The notes under the pieces are model-generated. The model ran no database searches and was not told the DNA's origin. It saw nothing but the letters and a program-made list of their open reading frames with translations. A stretch of 64,000 nt of DNA. It comes from Bacillus infantis (GTDB lineage: Bacteria; Bacillota; Bacilli; Bacillales; Cytobacillaceae). Location: contig NZ_JAIVAP010000001.1 in the NCBI RefSeq assembly GCF_020171945.1, positions 434,001 through 498,000 of the forward strand. The letters are read 5' to 3'. The translations under genes were made by a program, and so were the position numbers. Position 1 is the first letter of the stretch. Each line of letters opens with the position of its first letter. Below, in pieces: positions 45,075 through 53,924 of the stretch.

Positions 45075-45674
45075 ATGCCAAATCGAGGACGCAAGAAAGG
45101 TTCCATCGGAGAAAACAGCAGGAATCTGCTTTTGAATATTGCAGCTGAGGAGTTTGCTGAGAAGGGATTTCACGATGCCAAGATCAGCAGCATTGTTAAA
45201 AAGGCAGGATTGACCCAGCCTTCATTTTATCTGTATTTTCCAAGCAAAGAAGCGATCTTTCATGAGTTGATCATGGCATTTCAGCACAGGCTCTCTCATT
45301 TAACAGATGCGAGCCGAATAGAGCCAGGTGTAGAATTGCCACAGCTTCCAATAAGGATTAAATCAGGACTATATGCCATTTTTAGTTTTTTCCATGAAAA
45401 TCAAATGCTTGCCAAGATCGGTTTTTATATTAATCCAGATGCTGAAACCATAAAATCACAAATGGCCGCCCAAATCCACCATAACCTTCTTTCCGAACAA
45501 AGAGCAGGCTACTTCCGGGAAGAGGCAAACATGGAACTGGCAGCGGCAAGCCTTGTGGGTGCCATTGAAAGGCTGTCAGTCACGCAGATATTTACGGGTA
45601 AGAAAACACCCGATATACTGGCAGAGGAAATTGTGGATATCTTCCTTTACGGACTAATCAACAATAAGAAGTAA
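45075..45674 (+). CDS. TetR/AcrR family regulator
   Basis: A 199-residue TetR protein: HTH in NLLLNIAAEEFAEKGFHDAK and KKAGLTQPSFYLYFPSKEAI, helical C-terminal domain. GGAG lies eight bases before the ATG. The gene for a SinI-like protein follows 18 bases downstream, so both are likely cotranscribed. The target is unknown. Confidence 0.92.
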   Translation: MPNRGRKKGSIGENSRNLLLNIAAEEFAEKGFHDAKISSIVKKAGLTQPSFYLYFPSKEAIFHELIMAFQHRLSHLTDASRIEPGVELPQLPIRIKSGLYAIFSFFHENQMLAKIGFYINPDAETIKSQMAAQIHHNLLSEQRAGYFREEANMELAAASLVGAIERLSVTQIFTGKKTPDILAEEIVDIFLYGLINNKK

Positions 45675-45692
45675 ATTATAGGGGGCTATAGA

Positions 45693-45887
45693 ATGGAGGA
45701 AAAAGTAAAAATTGATCCTGAATGGAGAATGTTGATTCTAAAAGCCAGACACTTAGGACTGTCAAAGGACGATGTGCGCCGCTTTATTAACGGTGCGTAC
45801 ACTAGTCAAGATTCTTATAAAAAACAGGAATCCAGAAAAGTGAAACAAGAAGGAGAAAAAATAAAAGAAAATCACCCCCAGCAGTAA
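45693..45887 (+). CDS. SinI-like anti-repressor family protein
   Basis: A 64-residue protein. Residues 6-32 (KIDPEWRMLILKARHLGLSK then DDVRRFIN) match the SinI domain pattern (LDxEWxxLxxEAxxxxISxEEIRxFL) that binds SinR and releases biofilm genes. The C-terminal half is lysine/glutamate-rich and differs from SinI. No SinR gene is adjacent. GGGGG lies seven bases before the ATG. The family call is by eye. Confidence 0.72.
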   Translation: MEEKVKIDPEWRMLILKARHLGLSKDDVRRFINGAYTSQDSYKKQESRKVKQEGEKIKENHPQQ

Positions 45888-46075
45888 AGGTAACCTTAAT
45901 TATGAATTGTTTGAAAATAGGGAAAGGGCTTTAGTTCGTTGTTTCCATTTTGTCCCCAACGAAACGAAAGATTAGCTTTGAACACAATTCTGCAATTATA
46001 CATAATAAAAAGTTCAATCATAAGTCGAAATGCATAAGGCATTCATGAACGTTTCACCTTCTGGAAAAAATGATT

Positions 46076-46106
46076 CTAAAAAAAAGGAAGCCCATTTAGG
46101 CCTCCT
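46076..46106 (-). terminator. Terminator of the GNAT gene at 46.1 kb
   Basis: Arms AGGAAGCC/GGCCTCCT (one mismatch), then TTTTTTT on the minus strand. Confidence 0.7.
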
Positions 46107-46109
46107 ATC

Positions 46110-46547
46110 TTAAAGTTCCTTTACAACAGCCATCTCCCTGCCGAATCTATCTCCCTTATCAATAAATTCAAGGCTTGCATACAAGTTATGTGCAGCCAGA
46201 TTGTCAGGATGATAGCCCACAGCTACCTTTTTGGCACCTGGCAGCTGCGCTATTTTCTCAATCATCAGGAGCGTGGCTGCTTTGCCGATTCCTTGCCCTT
46301 GCATGCTGGAATCAATCATAATCCTGTAAATCCAGAAAGATTCCAATTCTTCCGGAACAGTATTGTACATTAATAAGCCTGCCATTCTTCCATCATATAA
46401 GATGGCATATGCTCTTAAGCTCTGTTCATATTGAGACTGCAGGATCGAAATTGCATTAGGCTCCATATAAGCCTCCTGATCACTGGCTAGTTTCAGCTGG
46501 CAGCATTCATACCAATTTTTCTCATTGATTTCTTCTAATATAATCAT
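46110..46547 (-). CDS. GNAT family N-acetyltransferase
   Basis: A 145-residue GNAT enzyme of the diamine-acetyltransferase-like group: IYRIMIDSSMQGQGIGKAAT carries the acetyl-CoA loop (QGQGIG), followed by VAVGYHPDNLAAHNLYASLEF. AAAGGGG precedes the ATG. The substrate may be a polyamine (inference from the group). A 19-residue frame with a strong ribosome binding site lies just upstream. Confidence 0.92.
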   Translation of the reverse strand: MIILEEINEKNWYECCQLKLASDQEAYMEPNAISILQSQYEQSLRAYAILYDGRMAGLLMYNTVPEELESFWIYRIMIDSSMQGQGIGKAATLLMIEKIAQLPGAKKVAVGYHPDNLAAHNLYASLEFIDKGDRFGREMAVVKEL

Positions 46548-46583
46548 TTATTATCCCCTTTCATCATACAGGGATATGCTGGA

Positions 46584-46643
46584 CTATTTGTAAAGTGCCG
46601 CAATCCCCTCTGTGCTGTTATGCTGTCTTTCCTTCTTTTGCAT
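46584..46643 (-). CDS. Possible 19-residue micro-ORF upstream of a GNAT gene
   Basis: MQKKERQHNSTEGIAALYK behind AAAGGAGG at eight bases, the strongest ribosome binding site in this stretch. It ends 36 bases before the GNAT start. It may be a leader peptide, a micro-protein or a decayed gene start. Confidence 0.4.
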   Translation of the reverse strand: MQKKERQHNSTEGIAALYK

Positions 46644-46737
46644 AATGAACGCCTCCTTTAACAAAATGGTCCAAATATTTACTGGAATCCTTATAATAGC
46701 AGAATTTTCTATCATCGTATATATTTCTATAATATGA

Positions 46738-47271
46738 TTAACGCTTTTCTTTTAAGAGAGAATAAAGATATGTATCATTTGGCTTTCCTTCCTGATACAT
46801 ATACCCCCTCAGCACACCTTCCTTTTCAAAGCCCAGCCTCGAAAGGAGCTTATTTGAAGCGTCGTTCTCCAGGAAAACGACCGCCCCAATCCTGTACAGA
46901 TCCATTTTTTTAAACCCATAAGCAATTACCTTTTCGGCCGCCTCTGAAGCATACCCTTTCCCCCAATAGCCAGGGTGGAGCTCATAGCCTATTTCAGCTC
47001 GATGGTGCTTTGGGATCCACGCATTATATCCAATGGTGCCAATCAGCTGATTAGTTCCTTTTAATTCGATGCCCCAGCGGACTCCTCTTTTTTCGTTAAA
47101 GATCTTTTGGAAAAAACGGATCATTTCTTCCGCCTGTTCCACCCGCTGGAATGCATCCTGTCCGTAATGGCGCACAACATCACTTCTCGAAAAATTAGCA
47201 AACAGGCTTGCAGCATCCTCCGCAACAATCTTCCTGAGCGTTAACCTCTCTGTCTCGAGTTCCTTAAACAT
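46738..47271 (-). CDS. RimJ/RimL-type GNAT acetyltransferase
   Basis: A 177-residue acetyltransferase of the ribosomal-protein-alanine type: starts ELETERLTLRKIVAEDAASL, with HPGYWGKGYASEAAEKVI as the acetyl-CoA loop and NDASNKLLSRLGFEKEGVLR at the end. Such enzymes modify N-termini or antibiotics. GGGGAG precedes the ATG by five bases. Confidence 0.92.
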   Translation of the reverse strand: MFKELETERLTLRKIVAEDAASLFANFSRSDVVRHYGQDAFQRVEQAEEMIRFFQKIFNEKRGVRWGIELKGTNQLIGTIGYNAWIPKHHRAEIGYELHPGYWGKGYASEAAEKVIAYGFKKMDLYRIGAVVFLENDASNKLLSRLGFEKEGVLRGYMYQEGKPNDTYLYSLLKEKR

Positions 47272-47372
47272 CTAATCTCCCCTTCTGAATGTCATTTACT
47301 AATAAGAGGAACATGCGTGTAATCAGAAAAGTCATCCATGAAAGATGAAAAGGACCTTCACCAAAGATCCTT

Positions 47373-47675
47373 TCATCTGGCCATATAAAGAAGCAGTGCT
47401 GCTGCAATATTCGGGAGTCCAATTAAAATAGAGGCAGCAGCTGTCCTTCTGCGCTTTTTTCTCTGCTCGGGCGGTTCTTCCACATGCAGATCGGCTTTCA
47501 TTCGATGGGGTCCCATTATGACGCCTGAAATAAGAACGGAGGCACCCCAGAACAGCAGGCCAATGGCTCCGGTAACCAAATGTGCATATTCTAGAACCCC
47601 TGTTAATAGAGAAGCTACTATACCAAAGATGGATATTGCAAATCCTATCAGAATATATTTCAAGTAGTTTCCCAC
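47373..47675 (-). CDS. DUF5316-like small membrane protein
   Basis: A 100-residue protein with three hydrophobic segments (about 5-25, 32-52, 80-98) and a basic loop (PPEQRKKRRRTAAA). Resembles DUF5316 proteins of Bacillus, function unknown. The GTG start has only a weak ribosome binding site. Confidence 0.75.
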   Translation of the reverse strand: MGNYLKYILIGFAISIFGIVASLLTGVLEYAHLVTGAIGLLFWGASVLISGVIMGPHRMKADLHVEEPPEQRKKRRRTAAASILIGLPNIAAALLLYMAR

Positions 47676-47889
47676 TTTCCCATATCTATTTTACGAAGCA
47701 GGTATCCATTTGGTTTCAAGACCAGAAAAAATTCTGAAAAATCAACCTTTTTTCAGATTACCTTGAGAGCAGAGTTGTTGAAGATGTTATAATATTTTAT
47801 AAAAACATCTTAATAGTGATCGCGATAATATTTCGGGTCATTCCTATATAAAATTAATAAACTGAAAACAATTGTCGCCGGAGGTCCTT

Positions 47890-48669
47890 ATGAGCTATAA
47901 AATTGTATTTTTTGATGTGGATGGGACGATCACCCATCATGAAGATGGCAGCATTTCAGATCAGACGAAGGAGATGATCATTAAGCTGAAAGAGAAAGGG
48001 ATCAAGGTTGCAGCTGCCACCGGCAGGCCCTTGTCCTTGTGCAGGGAGCTTGAGGAGCTTGGCATTGATACTTTTGTGACTGCGAACGGCGGTTATGCTA
48101 AGCATCGTGATCAAGTCATCCATAAAGTCACGCTTGATCCGCAGGTTATCCGTGATGTTGCTGCTTTTTCTAAAGCTGAAAATCATGGTTTATCCTTTTT
48201 CACTGAAGAATTCAGCACTAACGGCGTTCAGAGTGAAGAAATACTGCAGATATTGAAGGAAACACTGGCCTTCACCGATTACCCGCCATTTTATGCTGAT
48301 ATCCATGAACATGAAGTTTTTTTGATGTGCCTGTACGCAAACGAGGAAATGATGGAAAAATATATCCATGCTTTTCCCCATCTTTCTTTTCAAAGATGGC
48401 ATCCGTTTATAGCAAATGTGCTCCAAGATGAAGTATCCAAGTCTTTGGCCATTATGAAAGTGCTGGAATTCTTTGAAATTGAGCCATCAGAGATGATTGC
48501 TTTCGGGGATGGAAATAATGATATTGATATGCTTGAACTGGCCGGACTTGGGATTGCGATGGGGAATGGAACTGATGAGCTGAAAGCAATGGCCGATTTT
48601 GTCACCCGTAAATCCAGTGAGGATGGCATAGAATTTGCCTTAAAGAAATTTGGAATAATCCAAAATTAG
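47890..48669 (+). CDS. Cof-type HAD family phosphatase
   Basis: A 259-residue HAD hydrolase with a type C2 cap (Cof/YkrA-like). Motif I FFDVDGTI (D9, D11), motif II ATGRP, motif III lysine in EVSKSLAI, motif IV FGDGNNDIDML. Such enzymes dephosphorylate sugar phosphates or FMN. GGAGG lies five bases before the ATG. Confidence 0.94.
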   Translation: MSYKIVFFDVDGTITHHEDGSISDQTKEMIIKLKEKGIKVAAATGRPLSLCRELEELGIDTFVTANGGYAKHRDQVIHKVTLDPQVIRDVAAFSKAENHGLSFFTEEFSTNGVQSEEILQILKETLAFTDYPPFYADIHEHEVFLMCLYANEEMMEKYIHAFPHLSFQRWHPFIANVLQDEVSKSLAIMKVLEFFEIEPSEMIAFGDGNNDIDMLELAGLGIAMGNGTDELKAMADFVTRKSSEDGIEFALKKFGIIQN

Positions 48670-48810
48670 AATGTGTTCAATTCCTAGTTGAGCAGGTACT
48701 GAAAGCTGCGCCCTTTTTTAACAGCGGCAGCGGCCTATACCATAGGATAATAGCCATTGTCCTCAATGCCGCCGCTGTCCTGTATTGCAAAGCCTTTCCA
48801 ATGCAGCATA

Positions 48811-48990
48811 TTAAGTGTTAGAGCCGCCATGATCCCTGTTATCTCCCATCATATAATTTGAATCATCGCCAGGCTTGGCATGAGGATGTGTGATATTCGG
48901 GGGATTATTATTGATCTTCTTCCTCCGCCAGTCGATCAGAAAGGCAAATCCAAGGACAAGGAAAATAAAAATAAATAGAAACCAAATCAT
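48811..48990 (-). CDS. Small membrane protein, unknown
   Basis: A 59-residue protein: one N-terminal membrane helix (IWFLFIFIFLVLGFAFLI), a basic stop (DWRRKK) and a polar tail with NITHPHAKPGDDSNYMMGD. GGAGG lies six bases before the ATG, which overlaps the stop of the upstream gene (ATGA). No family recognised. Confidence 0.75.
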   Translation of the reverse strand: MIWFLFIFIFLVLGFAFLIDWRRKKINNNPPNITHPHAKPGDDSNYMMGDNRDHGGSNT

Positions 48991-49634
48991 GATTCTCCTC
49001 CTTTTCCATAGTACTCCAATGGGATCTTTAACTCGCCAATTATCAGTGTATTTCCCTCTTCCACTTCATATGACATAATTATAAATTCACTCTGGCTCTT
49101 TTCAGCGAGTATGGAGTCATCCCTGAATTCTTTTCCCTCCTGATAAACATATGGCAAGATCCTTCTATATACCTTTACGGCCACGCCATCATATTCTTTC
49201 TGTGGAATTTCATAGCTAAATCCGGTGACAGCAAAATCAGTACTCTCAATGATTGTATAATTTTCTGCCAGCATAAGCCTTGGCAGTATGGAAACAAGAA
49301 TGATGAGCAGCAGGAATACCGCAGCCATCCCAGGTATGCTTTTGTTCTTAAAATATATTCCCGAAGCCAGTGTGAACACAAAGACCATCAATATGTCGGG
49401 AACCAATGCTGCCATCTGCAGATCCTGCCCTTCTGATCCGATAAGAGCGAAGCCTGCAGCCGAAATAATAATCATGGCCAGTCTAATGAGAAAATATATT
49501 CCGGTAATTCCCAATAATGTTACACAAAAAATAGAGCGGATAAAATACACAGGACGTCCTCTGGTATACATCATAAGACCTTCTTTTATCAGTTTCTCCA
49601 GGTACAAGGGCTGCAGAATGAGGTAGGCATTCAA
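48987..49634 (-). CDS. Hypothetical membrane protein
   Basis: A protein of up to 215 residues with about four membrane segments (near 33-60, 75-95, 103-120) and an extracytoplasmic C-terminal domain. The TTG at 49634 overlaps the stop of the upstream remnant and has no site; ATGs at 49574 or 49571 behind GAAGG are more likely real starts. Coupled to the 59-residue gene downstream. No family recognised. Confidence 0.6.
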   Translation of the reverse strand: MNAYLILQPLYLEKLIKEGLMMYTRGRPVYFIRSIFCVTLLGITGIYFLIRLAMIIISAAGFALIGSEGQDLQMAALVPDILMVFVFTLASGIYFKNKSIPGMAAVFLLLIILVSILPRLMLAENYTIIESTDFAVTGFSYEIPQKEYDGVAVKVYRRILPYVYQEGKEFRDDSILAEKSQSEFIIMSYEVEEGNTLIIGELKIPLEYYGKGGES

Positions 49635-49911
49635 AGCAGCGAGGCAAGCAGCAGCTCATTCTCTCTGATGAATTTCCTATGCTTTTCTGCTCCCCTCTTC
49701 TGCCCCCAGCCTGCAGAACAAAATGCAAATGCATCGAAAAACTTATAAAAAGGCAGGATGCTGTCGAGATCAATCATCGGCCTAATGGTTTCATACCCTT
49801 TTATATAAGCCTCCCTGGCACCTTCATACTGTTCCCGAACATCACGGTTTATTTTTGAAAAGTCCATTTCAGGAGATCCGGGACGGGCACTTTCAAAATC
49901 TATATTTGTCT
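49631..49911 (-). pseudogene. C-terminal remnant of an aminoglycoside-phosphotransferase-like (APH) gene
   Basis: The frame reads NIDFESARPGSPEMDFSK, then EQYEGAREAYIKGYETIR, ending EKHRKFIRENELLLASLL. IDFESARPGxPxxD is the second metal-binding motif of APH-fold kinases, but the N-lobe and the HGDxxxxN catalytic loop are absent, so only about the last 90 residues remain. Upstream it joins the frame-shifted start of an unrelated GNAT gene. Confidence 0.75.
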
Positions 49912-50074
49912 TCTGATACTGCAGCTAATGTATAATGATCAGCAAGCGGATGAATTTTCCTGAACCGCTTTTCCATACTATTAATGGTTGTGGGGTACCC
50001 GAGCTGTTCCATTAAATCAGCAGCTCCCGAATATCTTCAAATCTTGCCTCCCTAATCTCCTTTTTTACCTCCAT
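49893..50074 (-). pseudogene. N-terminal remnant of a GNAT gene, frameshifted
   Basis: From an ATG at 50074 (GGAG nine bases upstream) the frame reads MEVKKEIREARFEDIRELLI and stops. One frame over it continues ADLMEQLGYPTTINSMEKRF and HPLADHYTLAAVSEDK, the typical first third of a GNAT acetyltransferase. A single-base deletion explains the break (GAGCTGCTGATTTAATGG where GCTGAT is expected). The acetyl-CoA domain is missing: the sequence passes straight into the APH remnant. Confidence 0.75.
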
Positions 50075-50155
50075 GTTGTTCTTCTCCTCTTTTTATCTTC
50101 GACTTGAATTAAAAATAACCTTTAAAATAGTAATAAAATGTAAAAAAAAGCAGGG

Positions 50156-51715
50156 TCAGTGCCCTGCTTTTCCATCCAGTTCAATCTTTATGTTTTTGCT
50201 GCTGAATGTGGTATAGCTGAATCCCTCAATCTCCAGACGCTCAGGAATCACTTCCCGGCTGCCATCCCCACTTAGATTAATAGTATGCTTTGTTGTATAA
50301 AGTCGCGGTTCGTGTAGTTCTGCTGTACGCATAAAGTATTCATCTGCCTTGTATCTTTGGCCGTTTTTGTCAATAAAATAACCGTCCGAATTGATGCCTG
50401 TTGAGGTCCTGCCTTTGGCAGCAATTGAAAATCGCAGTTTTTCATATGCACGGTTTTCCGGCAATTCCTCAGTAAAGACTACTTTAGCCGGTTTGCCGGG
50501 TTCTATGCTGTCAATTGAGAGGCTGTTTCCTTTATACTCAGCCTTAATGGGAAGATCCTTCCCCTTTAAATCAATGCTTTTTGGTTCTTCTACTGAATAT
50601 TGCAAAGCACCAAGATGTATTTTAATATGCTTTGGCTTTTCCCCGTATATAGAATCGAAGGAAGATGTCACTGTATTCCACCCATTGCCTGATGAGCCGC
50701 CCCCAGGGCCGAACAGCTGGCTGCTGACAAGGCCATTCTCTGTTTCGATACTGTCGATTGCGATAAAATCAAGGTTTTTATCATTATGAGTGTTTTGATA
50801 TCTGTAGGTAAGCATGGTCGCTGTCGGAGCAATGACGAGCTTCTCAAAGATGATTGGATTCCCGTCTGTCTCTGTTTCGGCAGACAAAGGATATTCTATG
50901 CTGGGGTGTTTCACCACCGGAACCTCAAATGACCATTCACCTTTCAACGTTTCATGTACCTCATCCTGTTCTGACGCTTCACTAAATTTCTCCAGCTGCA
51001 GGATCTTCAGTTCAATGTTTCCTTCTGGATGGTCCATTGGCGCCACTGACAGTTTCCCCCTGAAGGTATTTTGTTTATCGGAATAAAGGTTCATCTGGCT
51101 TCTGATGGGCGAAAATAAGGGTTCATCCTGATCGCTCCAATACTTAGCAGCATTCAAGACTTCAATTCGATCATAATCAAGCATAAATAGATCTTCACTC
51201 TTCAAATTTTCAACTTCATAATAAATCAGTGTCTGGATATCATCAGCCGCCACACTTGTTATCCTGATTTTGATCCCGCTGCTTTCTGCTTCCAGATCCA
51301 GCTTTTCGCCAAGTCCGGACTGGATGTATTGCTGCTCCTGCTCGCTTTCCCCGGTACTGAAATTCTGCCACCAATCCTTAAATGCAGTAAATCCGCCATT
51401 GGCAGCTGCGGTACCGGCAAATAAGGCAAGACAGACAGCGGCAGCCAAACCGCCGATCCTGCCGGCTTTGCCCTTCTTCTTCCTTTTCGATTCTGTCTGC
51501 CGGACCCTCTTTCCCACATTCAGCATAAAATCTTCCGGCATTTCAATTTCTTGCGATTTTACGGCCAATGCTGCCGTTATTTCCTGGAGCTGAATCATTT
51601 CATCTTCACATTTTATGCAGTTTTCCAGGTGCTCAATCAATTTTATCTCGTCTCCAGGCTGCAGTCGTCCTTCCAGACTATCCAGCATCAAGTTTTGTAT
51701 TTCACTGCATGTCAT
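50156..51715 (-). CDS. DUF4179-type anti-sigma factor
   Basis: A 519-residue membrane protein: cytoplasmic zinc-finger-like anti-sigma region (1-60, with HLENCIKCEDEM giving HxxxCxxC), one membrane segment (about 85-105), then a long extracytoplasmic DUF4179-type region (WWQNFSTGESEQEQQYIQSG near its start). It overlaps the ECF sigma gene by 14 bases and should hold that sigma inactive. The ATG at 51715 has GGAGGTG nine bases upstream. Confidence 0.88.
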   Translation of the reverse strand: MTCSEIQNLMLDSLEGRLQPGDEIKLIEHLENCIKCEDEMIQLQEITAALAVKSQEIEMPEDFMLNVGKRVRQTESKRKKKGKAGRIGGLAAAVCLALFAGTAAANGGFTAFKDWWQNFSTGESEQEQQYIQSGLGEKLDLEAESSGIKIRITSVAADDIQTLIYYEVENLKSEDLFMLDYDRIEVLNAAKYWSDQDEPLFSPIRSQMNLYSDKQNTFRGKLSVAPMDHPEGNIELKILQLEKFSEASEQDEVHETLKGEWSFEVPVVKHPSIEYPLSAETETDGNPIIFEKLVIAPTATMLTYRYQNTHNDKNLDFIAIDSIETENGLVSSQLFGPGGGSSGNGWNTVTSSFDSIYGEKPKHIKIHLGALQYSVEEPKSIDLKGKDLPIKAEYKGNSLSIDSIEPGKPAKVVFTEELPENRAYEKLRFSIAAKGRTSTGINSDGYFIDKNGQRYKADEYFMRTAELHEPRLYTTKHTINLSGDGSREVIPERLEIEGFSYTTFSSKNIKIELDGKAGH

Positions 51716-52235
51716 GGCTGCCAGCACCTCCATATTCTTTGCGAAGAATCAGCAGTCCTCTATAAATACGGCTTTTAACAGTGCCAAGCGGAAGCCCGAG
51801 AATGCCTGCGATTTCTTCCTGAGAGAATCCTTGTATATATTTCAGCAGAATTGGCTCCCTGAATTTCTCATCAACCTGTTCCAGTGCATCCAGCACATCC
51901 AGCCTGTCAGAGGGATGCTGTCCGGCCTCATTTCCTTCTATAGCAGCTTCCTGCTGCCTGCGCTTATTCCTCCTGTAAAGGTCCCTGCACTCATTAATGA
52001 AAATAGAAGTGACCCATGTTTCAAAATAACGGTCCTGCTTCAGTTTATCAATATGGTCATGGACCTTAAGGATCGTATTATGAAATACATCCTCCACATC
52101 ATGATGATTCTTTAAATAAGCCCAGCCGATTTTGTAAAACTTCGATTTTCGTGCCTCAAACCAGCTTAAGACAGCATCAATATCCTTTTCCTTGATTTTT
52201 TTCAGCATAATCGAATCCTTTATCGCTTTAATCAC
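51702..52235 (-). CDS. ECF-type RNA polymerase sigma factor
   Basis: A 177-residue sigma-70 factor (SigV/SigM-like size): region 2 in WAYLKNHHDVEDVFHNTILK and YFETWVTSIFINECRDLYRR, region 4 in LEQVDEKFREPILLKYIQGF, then SQEEIAGILGLPLGTVKSRI. The start is probably GTG at 52235 (GGGAG six bases upstream); an ATG 27 bases further in is also possible. Its partner anti-sigma overlaps its 3' end. The regulon is unknown. Confidence 0.9.
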   Translation of the reverse strand: MIKAIKDSIMLKKIKEKDIDAVLSWFEARKSKFYKIGWAYLKNHHDVEDVFHNTILKVHDHIDKLKQDRYFETWVTSIFINECRDLYRRNKRRQQEAAIEGNEAGQHPSDRLDVLDALEQVDEKFREPILLKYIQGFSQEEIAGILGLPLGTVKSRIYRGLLILRKEYGGAGSHDMQ

Positions 52236-52316
52236 ACTCTTCTCCCGGCCCCTTCCTGCTGTCTGTTTGTTAATTAGAGGAATGCAGGGTGCAAAAAGTT
52301 CCCATTTATTTTTTTT

Positions 52317-52347
52317 CAATAAAAAAAAGAGCTGCAAAGCAGCCCTC
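52317..52347 (-). terminator. Terminator of the 61-residue gene
   Basis: Arms GAGCTGC/GCAGC(C)CTC with an AAA loop, then TTTTTTTT on the minus strand. Confidence 0.85.
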
Positions 52348-52373
52348 ATCCAGATAGTCACCATTTCACTCGT

Positions 52374-52559
52374 CTAGTGAATATGATTGCTATAAGGATC
52401 AAAAACCCCTGATAATAAAAGCACACAAATACCAAGAATGATAAAGCCCCCAGCCAATAATACTGCAGCAGCCTTATTGGTTTGTTTAATAATCGAAAAT
52501 CCTGTTATCAGGAGTCCAGCAGCTATGAACAGCAGTATGATGCCCGCACCTATATTCAT
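52374..52559 (-). CDS. Small two-helix membrane protein
   Basis: A 61-residue protein with two hydrophobic helices (about 3-22 and 31-51). GGGGGG lies eight bases before the ATG. It follows the PPOX gene by 18 bases. No family recognised. Confidence 0.72.
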   Translation of the reverse strand: MNIGAGIILLFIAAGLLITGFSIIKQTNKAAAVLLAGGFIILGICVLLLSGVFDPYSNHIH

Positions 52560-52577
52560 AAGAAAATCCCCCCGAAA

Positions 52578-53216
52578 TCAATAAAGCCGCTGCACATAGC
52601 CTTCATGGAGTTCCCGTTCAACCTGCTCAGCCGAGACATTCGGTATCTTTGTATGAGCGACGATCATTTTAGCTGCAGATGGCAGATCCTCTTTATCTGC
52701 CCATGTGTCCGGCTTCCACAGCCCTGATCTGATAAAAGCTTTGGCACAATGGGTATAGCATTCCTTCACTTGCACCCCAATGCCGAATAAAGGCAGCTTC
52801 CCGTTTACCGCACTCTCTTCCAGAAGCTCAGGATCACGCACGATAAATGCTTTTCCATTGATCCTTAATGTCTCTCCCAGTCCTGGAATGAAAAAGACCA
52901 GTCCAACGTGAGGATTTTCCAAAATATTTTGGACAGAGTCCAGCCTTTTATTGCCGGGCCTTTCCGGGATGAACAAATGTTTTTCATCCAAAACGGACAC
53001 AAACCCCGGCATATCCCCCCTTGGGGAAACATCACATTCGCCGGCGCCATTCGAAGTAGCCATTGTTAAAAACGGCGCCATACGGATGAACTCCCGGCAG
53101 TGTTCGTCCAGAATGGGAATCACCTTTCTAGAGGCTCTTTCACTCGGAGATCCGACAACAGCACGGAAATTATCAAAATCTTCTTTGGTTAAGATATATT
53201 TGAATATTGCTTTCAT
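52578..53216 (-). CDS. Pyridoxamine 5'-phosphate oxidase family flavoprotein
   Basis: A 212-residue FMN-binding split-barrel protein of the MSMEG_1061-like group: FLTMATSNGAGECDVSPRGD, LFIPERPGNKRLDSVQNILE, VGLVFFIPGLGETLRINGKA, and the C-terminal CAKAFIRSGLW. It may reduce F420- or FMN-linked substrates; not a true PdxH. Likely transcribed with the small membrane protein. Confidence 0.9.
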   Translation of the reverse strand: MKAIFKYILTKEDFDNFRAVVGSPSERASRKVIPILDEHCREFIRMAPFLTMATSNGAGECDVSPRGDMPGFVSVLDEKHLFIPERPGNKRLDSVQNILENPHVGLVFFIPGLGETLRINGKAFIVRDPELLEESAVNGKLPLFGIGVQVKECYTHCAKAFIRSGLWKPDTWADKEDLPSAAKMIVAHTKIPNVSAEQVERELHEGYVQRLY

Positions 53217-53318
53217 ATAACATCACCTTTTCTTTCTAAAGCTTCTGCTTAACGTCAATCTTATTCAGCGTATAGAAGGTTTGTTTTCAGCCAAAATAAA
53301 TCAAGGAGGTCGGAACTC

Positions 53319-53780
53319 ATGGTTAATATTTATAGGGCAGCGGGATTTCTGCTTTCTTGGATAAGCATCCTACTGCTGCCAGGCAGATCTTTCAAGAAAT
53401 TTGTGCCAGTTACACTCTTCTCAGCGCTGCTTCTCTTTACAGAAACTTTGCTGGCTGACAGACTCGGATGGTGGAGGGTGAAAGGCGGGCGCAAGTATCT
53501 TTGGATCGATGCCCTGATATTTATATTTGGACCCTTTTTTGCAGCCAATATGTGGATTTTTCATTTGAGCAATAAAAAATTCCTCATTTATACACTAGTC
53601 AACTTGATTACTGATCTCTTTTTTGCCTTCCCTTTGAATAGATTTTTTCAAAAAGCAGGGTTTTACAGGCTAAAGAAGTTCAACTCATCTAAGCTTTTTG
53701 CAGTTGCATATGGACTTTCCTTTATCAACTATGGCTTTCAGAAAATATGGGAAAGGATGGCAGGGCAGCAGGCTGGCTGA
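53319..53780 (+). CDS. CBO0543 family membrane protein
   Basis: A 153-residue protein with four membrane segments and the family features RLGWWRVKGGRKYLWIDALI and FGPFFAANMWIF. Function unknown. A second member lies at 21.4 kb. AAGGAGG precedes the ATG. Confidence 0.82.
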   Translation: MVNIYRAAGFLLSWISILLLPGRSFKKFVPVTLFSALLLFTETLLADRLGWWRVKGGRKYLWIDALIFIFGPFFAANMWIFHLSNKKFLIYTLVNLITDLFFAFPLNRFFQKAGFYRLKKFNSSKLFAVAYGLSFINYGFQKIWERMAGQQAG

Positions 53781-53924
53781 ACATCGGGAGAGATACTAGC
53801 TCCTTAGGATCCTATAAAAAGCTGAAAAATATATGTATTCTACTTAATAGACGGATTGGGATGGAAAAAGATTCACCTTTTTCTAAAAAAAGAGAAGCAG
53901 CCTGCTGCCTCCCCTGTAAAATAT

